From Mucilaginibacter ginsenosidivorax (GTDB taxonomy: Bacteria > Bacteroidota > Bacteroidia > Sphingobacteriales > Sphingobacteriaceae): a DNA stretch of 64,000 bases. How positions within the stretch are numbered: the stretch's first letter is position 1; each line of letters begins with the position of its first letter. The DNA lies in NCBI RefSeq assembly GCF_007971525.1, contig NZ_CP042437.1:7254001-7318000 (forward strand), given 5' to 3'. The translations under genes and the position numbers were made by a program. The notes beneath the pieces were generated by a model, which did no database searches, was not told where the DNA came from, and worked only from the letters and a program-made list of their open reading frames with translations. Of this stretch, positions 26,371 through 34,942 are shown piece by piece.

Positions 26371-28653
26371 ATGCGAAAAATTTACATAACGGCAGCAAGT
26401 TTACTTTTGCTCAATGTAATATCCCCGGCAGTACATGCTCAAAAAAAGCAGGTGCTAAGCGCTATCGATGCAAAGGTAAATGCACTGATAGCTAAAATGA
26501 CATTGGAAGAAAAAGTAGGCCAGATGACCGAAGTTACCTCCGATGTAGTGTCAAAAACAAATGTAGCTGATCATCAGCTGGATGCGGATAAGCTAAAAGA
26601 AGCTATCACGAAATATCATGTTGGCTCTATCCTTAACGTAAGCGGGCATGCCTATAGCCGCGAGCACTGGTATGATGTAATATCGACCATCCAAAAGGCT
26701 GCCGACCAGGATCGTTTAAAAATTCCGGTTATTTATGGTATCGATGCCATACATGGCGTAACTTATACCTTAGGCAGTACGCTTTTCCCGCAGGAAATTG
26801 CCGTGGCGGCTACCTTTAACCGCGATATTGCCCATAAAGCCGGCGAAATTACCGCCTATGAAACCCGCGCCAGCTATATTCCATGGAATTATTCGCCGGT
26901 GCTCGATTTGGGAAAATCAGCCCTTTGGCCACGCATTTATGAAACCTTTGGCGAAGATCCATACCTGGTGAAAACCATGGGTGCCGCTATTATAAAAGGC
27001 TACCAGGGTAATGATGTAGGCGATAAATACCATGTAGCCGCTTGTATGAAGCATTACCTGGGCTATAGCTTTCCGTTAAGCGGTAAAGACCGTACCCCGG
27101 CCTGGATTCCTGACCGTTATATGCGCGAATACTTTTTGCCTTCGTTTGCCGAAGCCGTAAAGGCGGGAGCCAAAACATTAATGATTAACTCTGGCGAGAT
27201 TAACGGTGTACCCGTACATGCCAGCAAATATTTGCTGACCGACGTATTGCGCGGCGAACTGCATTTTGATGGCGTAGCCGTTACCGACTGGCGCGATATT
27301 CAATACCTGCATGATCGCCATCATATAGCTGCCACTCAAAAAGATGCGGTGATGATTGCAGTTAACGCCGGTGTAGATATGAGCATGGTACCTTACGACT
27401 ATACTTTTTTTACTTACCTGGTTGAGTTGGTTAAGGAAGGTAAAGTACCCATGGCCCGTATTAATGAAGCCGTACACCGTATTTTGAAAGTTAAGTACGA
27501 ACTGGGCTTATTTGAGCGCCCGGTTGGCAACCCCGATGATTATCCGAAATTTGGATCGGAAGAATACCGCATGGCAAGCGTGCAGGCTGCAAATGAAGCC
27601 ATCACACTGCTAAAAAACAACAACAATGTGTTGCCGCTTAAAAAAAGCATGAAAGTGCTGGTAACCGGCCCTACGGCCAATACCATGCGCTCGTTGGATG
27701 GGGGATGGAGCTATACCTGGCAAGGTGACGAATCGGATAAATTTGCCGCAAATAAAAACACTATACTGGAGGCTATTCAGCAAAAGATCGGCAAAAATAA
27801 TGTAAGCTACGAAGTCGGCGCTGCTTTTGACAGCCTGCAGAATATCGACGAAGCTGTTAGTGCAGCAAAAAAAGCCGATGTAATAGTACTTTGCCTTGGC
27901 GAATTATCCTATACCGAAAACGTAGGTAATATTGAAGACCTTAATCTTCCACCTGCCCAAATTCAACTGGCGCAGGCCCTGGCCAAAACAGGTAAACCGG
28001 TCATATTGGTGTTGACAGAAGGCCGCCCGAGGATTGTTACTGATGCAGAGAAACTTTCGGCAGCCACGCTGATGGCTTATTTACCGGGTAACGAAGGCGG
28101 CGATGCTATAGCAAGCATATTATTTGGCGATGTGAACCCATCGGGCAAATTGCCGGTTACATATCCGCGTTTTCCTAATGCGCTGAATAACTATTACCGC
28201 AAAAACCTGGAAAACGGCAACCCGGATGATAAACACGGATACAATCCACTATACGAGTTTGGCACAGGCCTAAGCTATACCACATTCAGTTACAATAACC
28301 TGCACATCAGCAAGCCGGAGTTAAAGGACAATGAGACATTAACTGTTACGGTTGATGTTAAAAATACAGGCCAGGTAGAAGGTAAGGAATCGGTGTTGTT
28401 GTATACCAGTCAGCAATATGCCAGCATTGCGCCGGATACCAGGCGTTTAAGGGCTTATGACAAAATCTCGTTAAAACCAGGCGAAACAAAAACGGTATCA
28501 TTTAAAATTACCCCGAAAGACCTGGCATTTGTAAACGATATAAGTAAAACTGTAACCGAAGCAGGGGAGTTCAAGATCATGGTAGGCGATCAAACACAAA
28601 GTTTTAATTACGTCTCTGCTGCCACCGTTCCATCGAGAACGGGTAGACTATAA
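26371..28653 (+). CDS. Periplasmic GH3 beta-glucosidase (BglX-like)
   Basis: A 760-residue protein with a signal peptide ending near VHAQ. The N-terminal TIM-barrel includes LPVIYGIDAIHGVTYT-like substrate loops and the nucleophile Asp306 in VAVTDWRD. The alpha/beta sandwich follows (VLVTGPTANTMRSLDGGWSYTWQG), then a C-terminal fibronectin-III-like domain (LTVTVDVKNTGQVEGKE). The length and domain order match BglX enzymes that remove terminal beta-linked glucose from oligosaccharides. It is in one transcription unit with the GH9 gene, suggesting beta-glucan breakdown. Activity on other beta-glycosides is possible. Confidence 0.93.
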   Translation: MRKIYITAASLLLLNVISPAVHAQKKQVLSAIDAKVNALIAKMTLEEKVGQMTEVTSDVVSKTNVADHQLDADKLKEAITKYHVGSILNVSGHAYSREHWYDVISTIQKAADQDRLKIPVIYGIDAIHGVTYTLGSTLFPQEIAVAATFNRDIAHKAGEITAYETRASYIPWNYSPVLDLGKSALWPRIYETFGEDPYLVKTMGAAIIKGYQGNDVGDKYHVAACMKHYLGYSFPLSGKDRTPAWIPDRYMREYFLPSFAEAVKAGAKTLMINSGEINGVPVHASKYLLTDVLRGELHFDGVAVTDWRDIQYLHDRHHIAATQKDAVMIAVNAGVDMSMVPYDYTFFTYLVELVKEGKVPMARINEAVHRILKVKYELGLFERPVGNPDDYPKFGSEEYRMASVQAANEAITLLKNNNNVLPLKKSMKVLVTGPTANTMRSLDGGWSYTWQGDESDKFAANKNTILEAIQQKIGKNNVSYEVGAAFDSLQNIDEAVSAAKKADVIVLCLGELSYTENVGNIEDLNLPPAQIQLAQALAKTGKPVILVLTEGRPRIVTDAEKLSAATLMAYLPGNEGGDAIASILFGDVNPSGKLPVTYPRFPNALNNYYRKNLENGNPDDKHGYNPLYEFGTGLSYTTFSYNNLHISKPELKDNETLTVTVDVKNTGQVEGKESVLLYTSQQYASIAPDTRRLRAYDKISLKPGETKTVSFKITPKDLAFVNDISKTVTEAGEFKIMVGDQTQSFNYVSAATVPSRTGRL

Positions 28654-28660
28654 ATAGCAG

Positions 28661-28784
28661 AAATTTCACGAATTGGGGCGAATTGACACAAAATATAGTA
28701 AACAGCTAACATTAATGAATAGCTAAACTTTTAAGATTTGTGTTAATTCAACCCAATTCGTGTTTAATCAATTCGTGAAATTCG
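28661..28784. repeat. Large inverted repeat of AATTCGTG units before the GH53 gene
   Basis: The 26-base arm at 28667-28692 (begins CACGAATTGGGG) is inverted at 28737-28762 with three mismatches, and an extra ATTCGTGAAATT unit lies at 28770-28781. It fills the gap between the GH3 and GH53 genes and could fold in RNA; no U-tract follows. The same core flanks kdsA (617-779). Confidence 0.65.
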
Positions 28785-28810
28785 ATTTAATTTGTGAGAT
28801 TAGTGTTATT

Positions 28811-29845
28811 ATGAAGAAGATTTTGTGCTCTGGTATTTTGCTGTTAAGCTTCCTTAATTTTTCATGTTCAAAAGGAAAAACCGATAAAACGCCCGATCCG
28901 GTTGTTGATCCGTCTGTTACCATTACGAAGGGCGCTGATGTTAGCTGGGTTACCGAAATGGAAGCCAAAGGCGTTAAGTTTTACGATAAATCAGGCGCTC
29001 AGCAAGATTTATTCGCCCTGTTAAAAAGCCTTGGATTTAATGCGATAAGGTTACGTGCCTGGGTTAACCCAACAAATGGCTACTGCAACACCGCCGACGT
29101 GGTGGCTAAGGCGCTACGGGCCAAAGCTCAGGGTTTTGATATTATGATTGATTTTCATTACAGCGATACCTGGGCCGATCCCGGTAAGCAGGCCAAACCA
29201 GCCGGCTGGACCGCGCTTGATTTCGCTATCCTGACAACCACATTGCACGATTACACCAAAAGCGTTATGAATACGCTAAAAGATAACGGCATAACCCCGC
29301 TATGGGTGCAGGTTGGTAACGAAACCAACGATGGCATGCTTTGGGAAGACGGTCGCGCCTCAAAAAACATGGCCAATTTTGCTGCACTGATCAAAAGCGG
29401 TTATGCTGCTGTTAAAGAAGTGAGCCCTACAAGTCAGGTAATTGTACACATCTCCAATGGTTATGATAATGGCCTTTTCCGCTGGATGTTTGATGGGTTG
29501 AAAGCCAATGGGGCCAAGTGGGATATCATAGGCATGTCTTTATACCCATCCAAAACAAACTGGGCCGATTTGGATTCGCAATGTTTAACCAACATGAACG
29601 ATATGGTTTCCCGGTATTCCACCCCGGTTATGGTGGTTGAGGTAGGGATGGAAGCCGCCGCACCAACCGAGTCGAAAGCTTTCCTTTCAGATATTATCAG
29701 CAAAGTGAAAGCTGTAAATGGCAGCAACGGCAAAGGCGTTTTTTATTGGGAACCCGAAGCCTATAACAGCTGGCAGGGCTATGGTTTAGGAGCTTTTGAT
29801 ACCTCCGGAAAGCCTACTATAGCGCTGGATGCGTTTGCAAATTAA
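28811..29845 (+). CDS. GH53 endo-beta-1,4-galactanase, lipoprotein
   Basis: A 344-residue protein starting MKKILCSGILLLSF with the lipobox NFSC, so it is probably anchored to the outer membrane. GH53 features include VTKGADVSWVTEMEAKG-like N-terminus, NAIRLRAWVNP, DFHYSDTWADPGKQ, the acid/base Glu171 in VGNETNDG and the nucleophile Glu277 in VVEVGME. The enzyme cuts the beta-1,4-galactan side chains of type I arabinogalactan and pectin. The upstream in-frame GTG at 28760 is rejected because it lies inside the repeat and would bury the lipobox. It sits after the GH9-GH3 pair but across a repeat, so it may be transcribed separately. Confidence 0.93.
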   Translation: MKKILCSGILLLSFLNFSCSKGKTDKTPDPVVDPSVTITKGADVSWVTEMEAKGVKFYDKSGAQQDLFALLKSLGFNAIRLRAWVNPTNGYCNTADVVAKALRAKAQGFDIMIDFHYSDTWADPGKQAKPAGWTALDFAILTTTLHDYTKSVMNTLKDNGITPLWVQVGNETNDGMLWEDGRASKNMANFAALIKSGYAAVKEVSPTSQVIVHISNGYDNGLFRWMFDGLKANGAKWDIIGMSLYPSKTNWADLDSQCLTNMNDMVSRYSTPVMVVEVGMEAAAPTESKAFLSDIISKVKAVNGSNGKGVFYWEPEAYNSWQGYGLGAFDTSGKPTIALDAFAN

Positions 29846-29861
29846 AGCCTGATCAGCCGAA

Positions 29862-29896
29862 CCAAACTTAAAGTTTTTCAAACTTCGTAAGTTTGG
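29862..29896. repeat. Short inverted repeat after the GH53 gene
   Basis: CCAAACTT (29862-29869) is inverted as AAGTTTGG (29889-29896), with a further AAACTT/AAGTTT pairing inside. There is no U-tract after it, so a terminator role is uncertain; it lies 17 bp after the GH53 stop. Confidence 0.4.
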
Positions 29897-29948
29897 CCAA
29901 TTTGCCATTTTTCCACTAATAGCCACCTGGCTTGTTAAACAAATAGCG

Positions 29949-32051
29949 ATGAGGGTTAAAAAGAAAAGTTATTTAGTTGCTGCTTGCCTTTTTTTAATAG
30001 GATTGTTGCTTGTTGATATGGCATCAGCGCAGGTCATTAAACAAAAAAAGTTTAAAACCAGCCCGGGGGTATTTGTAAGCACAACAGGTACGCGGTTTAC
30101 CATAACCTGGCCCACCGGCCAGGGTAACAACGGCCGCCTGGTATTGAATCTGAAAAATGATGAACCATTATTCAGCAGCATCGAATTAAGTAAGAGCGGC
30201 GTATATCAAACTATTATCCAAAACGTCGACCCGCAATTCATCATCTCTGAAGGTAAGCGCGACCTGGTGTCCCAAAACGGCTGGAACATATTTTTTGATA
30301 AGGTGCCCTTAAAGCCGCATCAATCCTATAAAGTTGAATTTCATAAAAAGGATATCAACCTAAATAGCTCGGGTTCACGAACTGTAATTACAATGGGTGG
30401 GGTAGCAGCCCCCAACTTTAACGGCGACCTGCAGATAACACTATATAACGGCCAGCCCCTGTTTAATATAGCCGCGGTTGTATCAACCCAAAAAGATTCG
30501 ACAGCCATACTGTACGATGCTGGCTTGGTGGGGAAGCACCTGCCTGTAAAGAGCATCAGCTACAGTGATGTTTACGAAAAACTGCAAACAAATGATATCA
30601 ATCAGCCTGATACTGCTAAAAATATAGCCGTAAAGTATCGTACAATCATCGGCACAAATGATAAAGGAAGCATTGCGGTTTTCCCGGCGCCGCACCAATA
30701 CTTTTATCCATTAGATGAAGCTTTCAACCTCAAATTTGTGTGGTATGGCAACAATTACCGCCAAATGCTCGATGGCTTTGGCATTGGTGTAAGGCAGGAG
30801 TTAAATGGCGATAAACGCTATGTGCCCTGGTTTAATGCCCCGCCAGGAACAAAACAGCGGCTTAACTTTTTTTGCCTGTTAGGTATCAGCGGCGCGCCGG
30901 CGTTATTAACTCACGTGAAGCAATTTACGCATAATGACAGCTATAAACCCTTGCCGGGTTACAAAACCATGGCCAGCCATTTCCATAATGAGTTTATTAT
31001 GAGTGTTGTGCTCAAAGGTAAGCCCGTACCAGATAGCCCCAGCTTTGTAAAAGTATTTAAACGACTGGGCGTAAACATTGTGCACCTGGCCGAGTTTCAC
31101 TATACTGCTCACCCTAAAGGTCCCGACGAACAACGTTTACGGGAGTTGAAAACGCTGTTTGAGCAATGCGCCCGCTTATCCTCATCAAATTTTTTGTTGT
31201 TGCCCGGCGAAGAGCCGAATGAGTTTTTTGGAGGCCACTGGCTTGAGTTTTTCCCAAAACCGGTTTACTGGATTATGGACAGGAAGCAGGGTACGCCATT
31301 TGAAACTACTGATGCCGAACATGGCAAGGTTTACCACATTGGTGATAAAAACGATATGATGAAGCTGCTGCAAGTAGAAAATGGACTGGCCTGGACCGCC
31401 CATGCCCGTACCAAAGGATCAACAGGGTTTCCGGATGCCTATAAAAAGGAAGATTTTTTCCTGTCGGACAGGTTTTTAGGTGCCGCCTGGAAGGCCATGC
31501 CGGCCGATCTGTCGCAACCCAGGTTAGGGAAGCGGGTGCTGGATTTGATGGACGATATGAATAACTGGGGCCTGCATAAAAAAGTACTCTCGGAAGCCGA
31601 CTTGTTTAGCATTGAACCGGAAAACGAGATGTATGCCCACATGAACATTAATTACCTGAAACTGGATAAACAACCGGAATATAAACAGGGCTGGCAGCCG
31701 GTTTTGGATGTGTTGCAGCAGGGTAAGTTTTTCTCCGCCACCGGCGAAGTTTTGATTGAAGATTTTAAAATAAATGGCCGGTCGTCTGGCCAAACCGCTG
31801 CCTTACCCGCCAACGGTCAATGCCACATCTCGTTTAAAACCAGCTGGACATTCCCGCTTAATTTTGCCGAAATTATATCTGGTGATGGTAAGCAGGTTTA
31901 TCGCAAACACGTTAACCTTGATGCAACCAAAGCATTTGGCAACCAGATATTCAGCGTAACAGAAAATCTTAAAGGCCGTAAATGGGCACGTTTAGAAATA
32001 TGGGACGCTGCCGCCGATGGTGCTTTTACGCAAACCATTTGGCTTAAATAA
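29949..32051 (+). CDS. Secreted protein with a PHP (CehA/McbA-like) metallohydrolase domain
   Basis: A 700-residue protein with a signal peptide ending near ASAQ. Residues 30-320 look beta-rich and of unknown family. From about 335 a PHP-like domain follows: His344-x-His346 (SHFHNEF), His384 and nearby His in HYTAHPKG, Glu421 in LLPGEEPN and His485 in WTAHARTKG. This resembles the metal-ligand pattern of PHP phosphoesterase folds such as CehA/McbA, which hydrolyse esters and carbamates. The C-terminal 120 residues look like a beta-sandwich. nagA starts 73 bp downstream. The PHP call rests on motif spacing only; the substrate is unknown. Confidence 0.6.
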   Translation: MRVKKKSYLVAACLFLIGLLLVDMASAQVIKQKKFKTSPGVFVSTTGTRFTITWPTGQGNNGRLVLNLKNDEPLFSSIELSKSGVYQTIIQNVDPQFIISEGKRDLVSQNGWNIFFDKVPLKPHQSYKVEFHKKDINLNSSGSRTVITMGGVAAPNFNGDLQITLYNGQPLFNIAAVVSTQKDSTAILYDAGLVGKHLPVKSISYSDVYEKLQTNDINQPDTAKNIAVKYRTIIGTNDKGSIAVFPAPHQYFYPLDEAFNLKFVWYGNNYRQMLDGFGIGVRQELNGDKRYVPWFNAPPGTKQRLNFFCLLGISGAPALLTHVKQFTHNDSYKPLPGYKTMASHFHNEFIMSVVLKGKPVPDSPSFVKVFKRLGVNIVHLAEFHYTAHPKGPDEQRLRELKTLFEQCARLSSSNFLLLPGEEPNEFFGGHWLEFFPKPVYWIMDRKQGTPFETTDAEHGKVYHIGDKNDMMKLLQVENGLAWTAHARTKGSTGFPDAYKKEDFFLSDRFLGAAWKAMPADLSQPRLGKRVLDLMDDMNNWGLHKKVLSEADLFSIEPENEMYAHMNINYLKLDKQPEYKQGWQPVLDVLQQGKFFSATGEVLIEDFKINGRSSGQTAALPANGQCHISFKTSWTFPLNFAEIISGDGKQVYRKHVNLDATKAFGNQIFSVTENLKGRKWARLEIWDAAADGAFTQTIWLK

Positions 32052-32124
32052 AGCACCTGGTACTTTTTTAATGCTGATACTTTAAGTTTCGCCAAATCAG
32101 CTTAACTTGTACGCCAATCAGCAA

Positions 32125-33306
32125 ATGAACAAGCAATTAAAAATCACAAATGGCCGCATCATCACGCCCCAGTGCATCATTAACGGCACTATACTCATCA
32201 GCCAAACAAAAATAACGGCTATATCCCAACGCGATATCGACGCACCTGACGCCCTAGTAATTGATGCTCATGGCAATTATGTTTCGCCGGGATTTATTGA
32301 TATTCATGTGCATGGCGGCGGTGGCCACGATTTTATGGACGGCAACGAGGAAGCTTTCCTGGAAATAGCCCGTACGCATGCCCGTTATGGCACCACAGCC
32401 ATGGTGCCAACAACATTGACTGCCGAGAAGGCCGATCTGCTCAAAACGCTGGATCTGTATGCCAGTGCCGATGTTAAAAATACCATGGGGGCACAATTTT
32501 TAGGTATGCACCTGGAAGGGCCATACTTTGCCATGAACCAACGTGGCGCGCAAGACCCGCGCTATATTCGCAATCCCGATGAGGAGGAGTATAAAGAGAT
32601 TATTGCTTACTCCAAAGCAATCAAACGCTGGAGCGCCGCGCCGGAATTGCCGGGTGCAATTAAGTTTGCCAAATACCTGCAGGCCAATGGTATTATGCCG
32701 GCTTTGGCCCATACCGATGCTATTTACGAGGAAGTTGCCGTAGCTTTTGAAAACGGTTACACGCTTGCAACACATTTATATTCTGGTATGTCGGGGGTAT
32801 CCAGGCGCAATGCCTACCGTTACGCCGGGGTTATTGAAGCAGCTTTTTTGATTGATGCGATGGATGTAGAGGTTATTGCCGATGGTATTCATTTGCCAGC
32901 GCCCTTATTAAAACTGGTTTACAAAATTAAAGGCCCGGACAGGGTAGCGCTCATTACCGATGCCATGCGTGCGGCAGGTATGCCCGAGGGGGATAGCGTA
33001 CTGGGCAATAAGGATACCGGTTTAAAAGTGATTGTAGAAGACGGCGTTGCCAAACTGCCCGACCGCAGTTCATTTGCCGGCAGTGTGGCCACCTGCGACA
33101 GGCTGGTACGTACGATGATGGAAATGGCCGATGTGCCGCTGCATGAAGCCATAAAAATGATGACTAAGAACCCTGCGACAATTATGGGAGTAGATGACCG
33201 TAAAGGCACTTTGGTTGAGGGCCTTGATGCAGACATCGCCATTTTTGACGAGCAGATAAATATCCAGGCAACCATCGTGAATGGGAAGCTGGTGTTTGGT
33301 GGGTAG
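32125..33306 (+). CDS. nagA: N-acetylglucosamine-6-phosphate deacetylase
   Basis: A 393-residue amidohydrolase removing acetate from GlcNAc-6-phosphate in the cytosol. Metal and active-site positions are visible: His61-x-His63 (DIHVHGGGG), Glu131 (HLEGPY), His196 (LAHTDA), His217 (ATHLYS) and the catalytic Asp279 (ITDAMRA). The ATG at 32125 is preferred to the upstream TTG at 32107, since MNKQLKITNGRI is the normal N-terminus. Neither a GlcNAc kinase nor nagB is in the window. Its neighbours, a LacI regulator and an SSS symporter, may belong to the same amino-sugar regulon, but this is inference. Confidence 0.95.
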   Translation: MNKQLKITNGRIITPQCIINGTILISQTKITAISQRDIDAPDALVIDAHGNYVSPGFIDIHVHGGGGHDFMDGNEEAFLEIARTHARYGTTAMVPTTLTAEKADLLKTLDLYASADVKNTMGAQFLGMHLEGPYFAMNQRGAQDPRYIRNPDEEEYKEIIAYSKAIKRWSAAPELPGAIKFAKYLQANGIMPALAHTDAIYEEVAVAFENGYTLATHLYSGMSGVSRRNAYRYAGVIEAAFLIDAMDVEVIADGIHLPAPLLKLVYKIKGPDRVALITDAMRAAGMPEGDSVLGNKDTGLKVIVEDGVAKLPDRSSFAGSVATCDRLVRTMMEMADVPLHEAIKMMTKNPATIMGVDDRKGTLVEGLDADIAIFDEQINIQATIVNGKLVFGG

Positions 33307-33553
33307 TTTTTTGAGTTGTGAGTTGTGAGTGAGATTATGTTAAATGTAACGATCCGGCAATCTGATGCAATACAGGTTGAGATAAATTTGCGATAGGGAT
33401 GGGCGTGGATACCGGTCTGGGTGTAAGGCCATTACGGCTTATGAACAGACAGCCCAGGCCGCAGGCATTGCCCAACTTAGGGAGTGAATTTCAATCTAAG
33501 TCGTAATCTTGATTTTGATTCGATCCGCCCGATCACAAAAAATCAATAATTCA

Positions 33554-34594
33554 CTAATTCAACAATTCCATAATTGAAGATTCCCTTATTACCAGCGTTG
33601 AGGGTAAAACTATTTCCTTATTGTTTTCAACCGCTTTGCCGGCCAAATGGTCAAATAATAATTGCGCGGCTTTTTTGCCCATATCAAAGGCCGGCTGCAA
33701 AATGGTTGTGAGCGGCGGGTTTAGGATGGGGGCGGTTATCTGGTTGGTAAAGCAAACTACTTTAACATCCCGGGGGATATTTAGCTTCAGTTCATTGCAG
33801 GCCAGGTAAGTTGATGTTGCCAGGTGCTCAACCGTTGCAATAATACCGTCGGGCTTTTGAAGCCTGAGGTGTTCTTTTATTACTTCAACATTTTCGTTAT
33901 TATACTTATTTGAACAGGTAACAACGCCCGATTCCTTCGGCTGGACGCCTCGTTCGGCCAGCGCTTGTTTATAGCCTTGTTCTCTGGCCGATAGGATGGA
34001 GGGGTAACCTTTGATTGTAACGAGCGAGATGTTTTTACAACTGGCATCCAGCAAATGATTGGTGGCAACGTACGCGCTGTTGAGGTCGTCGGTTGTTATT
34101 TTCACCGAATTGAGATCATTAAAAACCCGGTCGAAAAATACGACAGGAACACCAGCCTGTTGCAGGGTTTTAATATGGCTGGTATCTTCGGTATTACTGG
34201 CTACCGACATAATTACCCCATCAACCCGGCCGCTGGCAAGTTCGCCAAACATATAGGCTTCACGCTCATAACTGTCATGGGTTAGGTAAATCAGCGTATG
34301 GTATTTTTTTATGGCTACTATGCTTTCAATACCGTTGATGGCCTGGCTAAAAAAGCTATCGGCAATTTCAGGAATAATAATTGCGATGGTGTTGCTGGCT
34401 TTTTTACGGAGACTGCTCGCATAGGGGTTGGGTACGTAATTGAGTTTGCGGGCGGCTTCAATTACTTTCAGCTTTGTTTCGGGACCGATGTCATGGCTAT
34501 CTCTAAGGGCTTTTGATACCGTGGCAATAGATACATTGAGCACTTTGGCCAGTGTTTTCATATCTATTTTATCGCTTTTGGGTGTATCGGCCAT
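33554..34594 (-). CDS. LacI-family transcriptional regulator
   Basis: A 346-residue repressor-type protein. The N-terminal helix-turn-helix reads MKTLAKVLNVSIATVSKALRD (first helix begins near residue 12), followed by the hinge helix NPYASSLRKKASN. The periplasmic-binding-protein-like effector domain begins TIAIIIPEIADSFFSQAINGIE. It is divergent from the SSS symporter gene 348 bp away, and a TTAAACGTTTAA palindrome lies just upstream of its own start, overlapping its probable promoter, so autoregulation is likely. The effector is probably a sugar related to nagA or the symporter; it cannot be told from sequence. Confidence 0.93.
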   Translation of the reverse strand: MADTPKSDKIDMKTLAKVLNVSIATVSKALRDSHDIGPETKLKVIEAARKLNYVPNPYASSLRKKASNTIAIIIPEIADSFFSQAINGIESIVAIKKYHTLIYLTHDSYEREAYMFGELASGRVDGVIMSVASNTEDTSHIKTLQQAGVPVVFFDRVFNDLNSVKITTDDLNSAYVATNHLLDASCKNISLVTIKGYPSILSAREQGYKQALAERGVQPKESGVVTCSNKYNNENVEVIKEHLRLQKPDGIIATVEHLATSTYLACNELKLNIPRDVKVVCFTNQITAPILNPPLTTILQPAFDMGKKAAQLLFDHLAGKAVENNKEIVLPSTLVIRESSIMELLN

Positions 34595-34640
34595 AACGGT
34601 TAAATGTAATTTATCTGATATAATAAGGGCGCTAATTTAG

Positions 34641-34652
34641 TTAAACGTTTAA
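34641..34652. promoter_or_regulatory. LacI-type operator TTAAACGTTTAA
   Basis: A perfect 12-bp palindrome with a central CG, the classic form of LacI-family operators. On the minus strand a TTTATTTG sequence (34654-34661), one mismatch from the -7 element, abuts it, so a bound repressor would block lacI transcription. It is 46 bp from the lacI start codon and 290 bp from the symporter start. Confidence 0.6.
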
Positions 34653-34766
34653 GCAAATAAATAATATGATTTTGCTAAATGTATAGTAGTAATTAAGCAT
34701 GTTTGGATTTTATAGCCGTAAGGAACTGTTTGCCAATTGCATTTCCTTTAATAAAATTATAAACTT

Positions 34767-34856
34767 ATGAGCAAGTTAAAAGAAACACCCTTTCGGGATG
34801 TATTAGTGGCTGTTATGGTATTAATAGTTTACAACAGCTGTATCATTGACATTTGA
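34767..34856 (+). CDS. Possible 29-residue small protein with lipobox-like end
   Basis: A short frame starting ATG encodes MSKLKETPFRDVLV followed by a hydrophobic stretch and VYNSCIIDI before the stop. The pattern of charged start, hydrophobic core and Cys resembles the signal region of a lipoprotein that has lost its mature part, or a small membrane peptide. It lies in the 348-bp lacI-symporter gap, before the predicted symporter promoter. No homologue is known to me, and chance cannot be ruled out. Confidence 0.3.
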   Translation: MSKLKETPFRDVLVAVMVLIVYNSCIIDI

Positions 34857-34869
34857 TAATGTTAAACCA

Positions 34870-34898
34870 TTGCCAGTCCATTTTATTTTATAGATTTG
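34870..34898 (+). promoter_or_regulatory. Predicted SSS symporter promoter
   Basis: TAGATTTG at 34891-34898 matches TAnnTTTG exactly, with TTG at 34870-34872 upstream at an 18-bp spacer. The start codon is 44 bp downstream. Confidence 0.45.
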
Positions 34899-34942
34899 AG
34901 AATTGAACCGGGTATAACCTAATTCCCATTGCAAAAACAAAC

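Noticed and set aside
28760..28810. Upstream GTG start for the GH53 gene
   Set aside because: It lies in the inverted repeat and would move the lipoprotein signal 17 residues inward.
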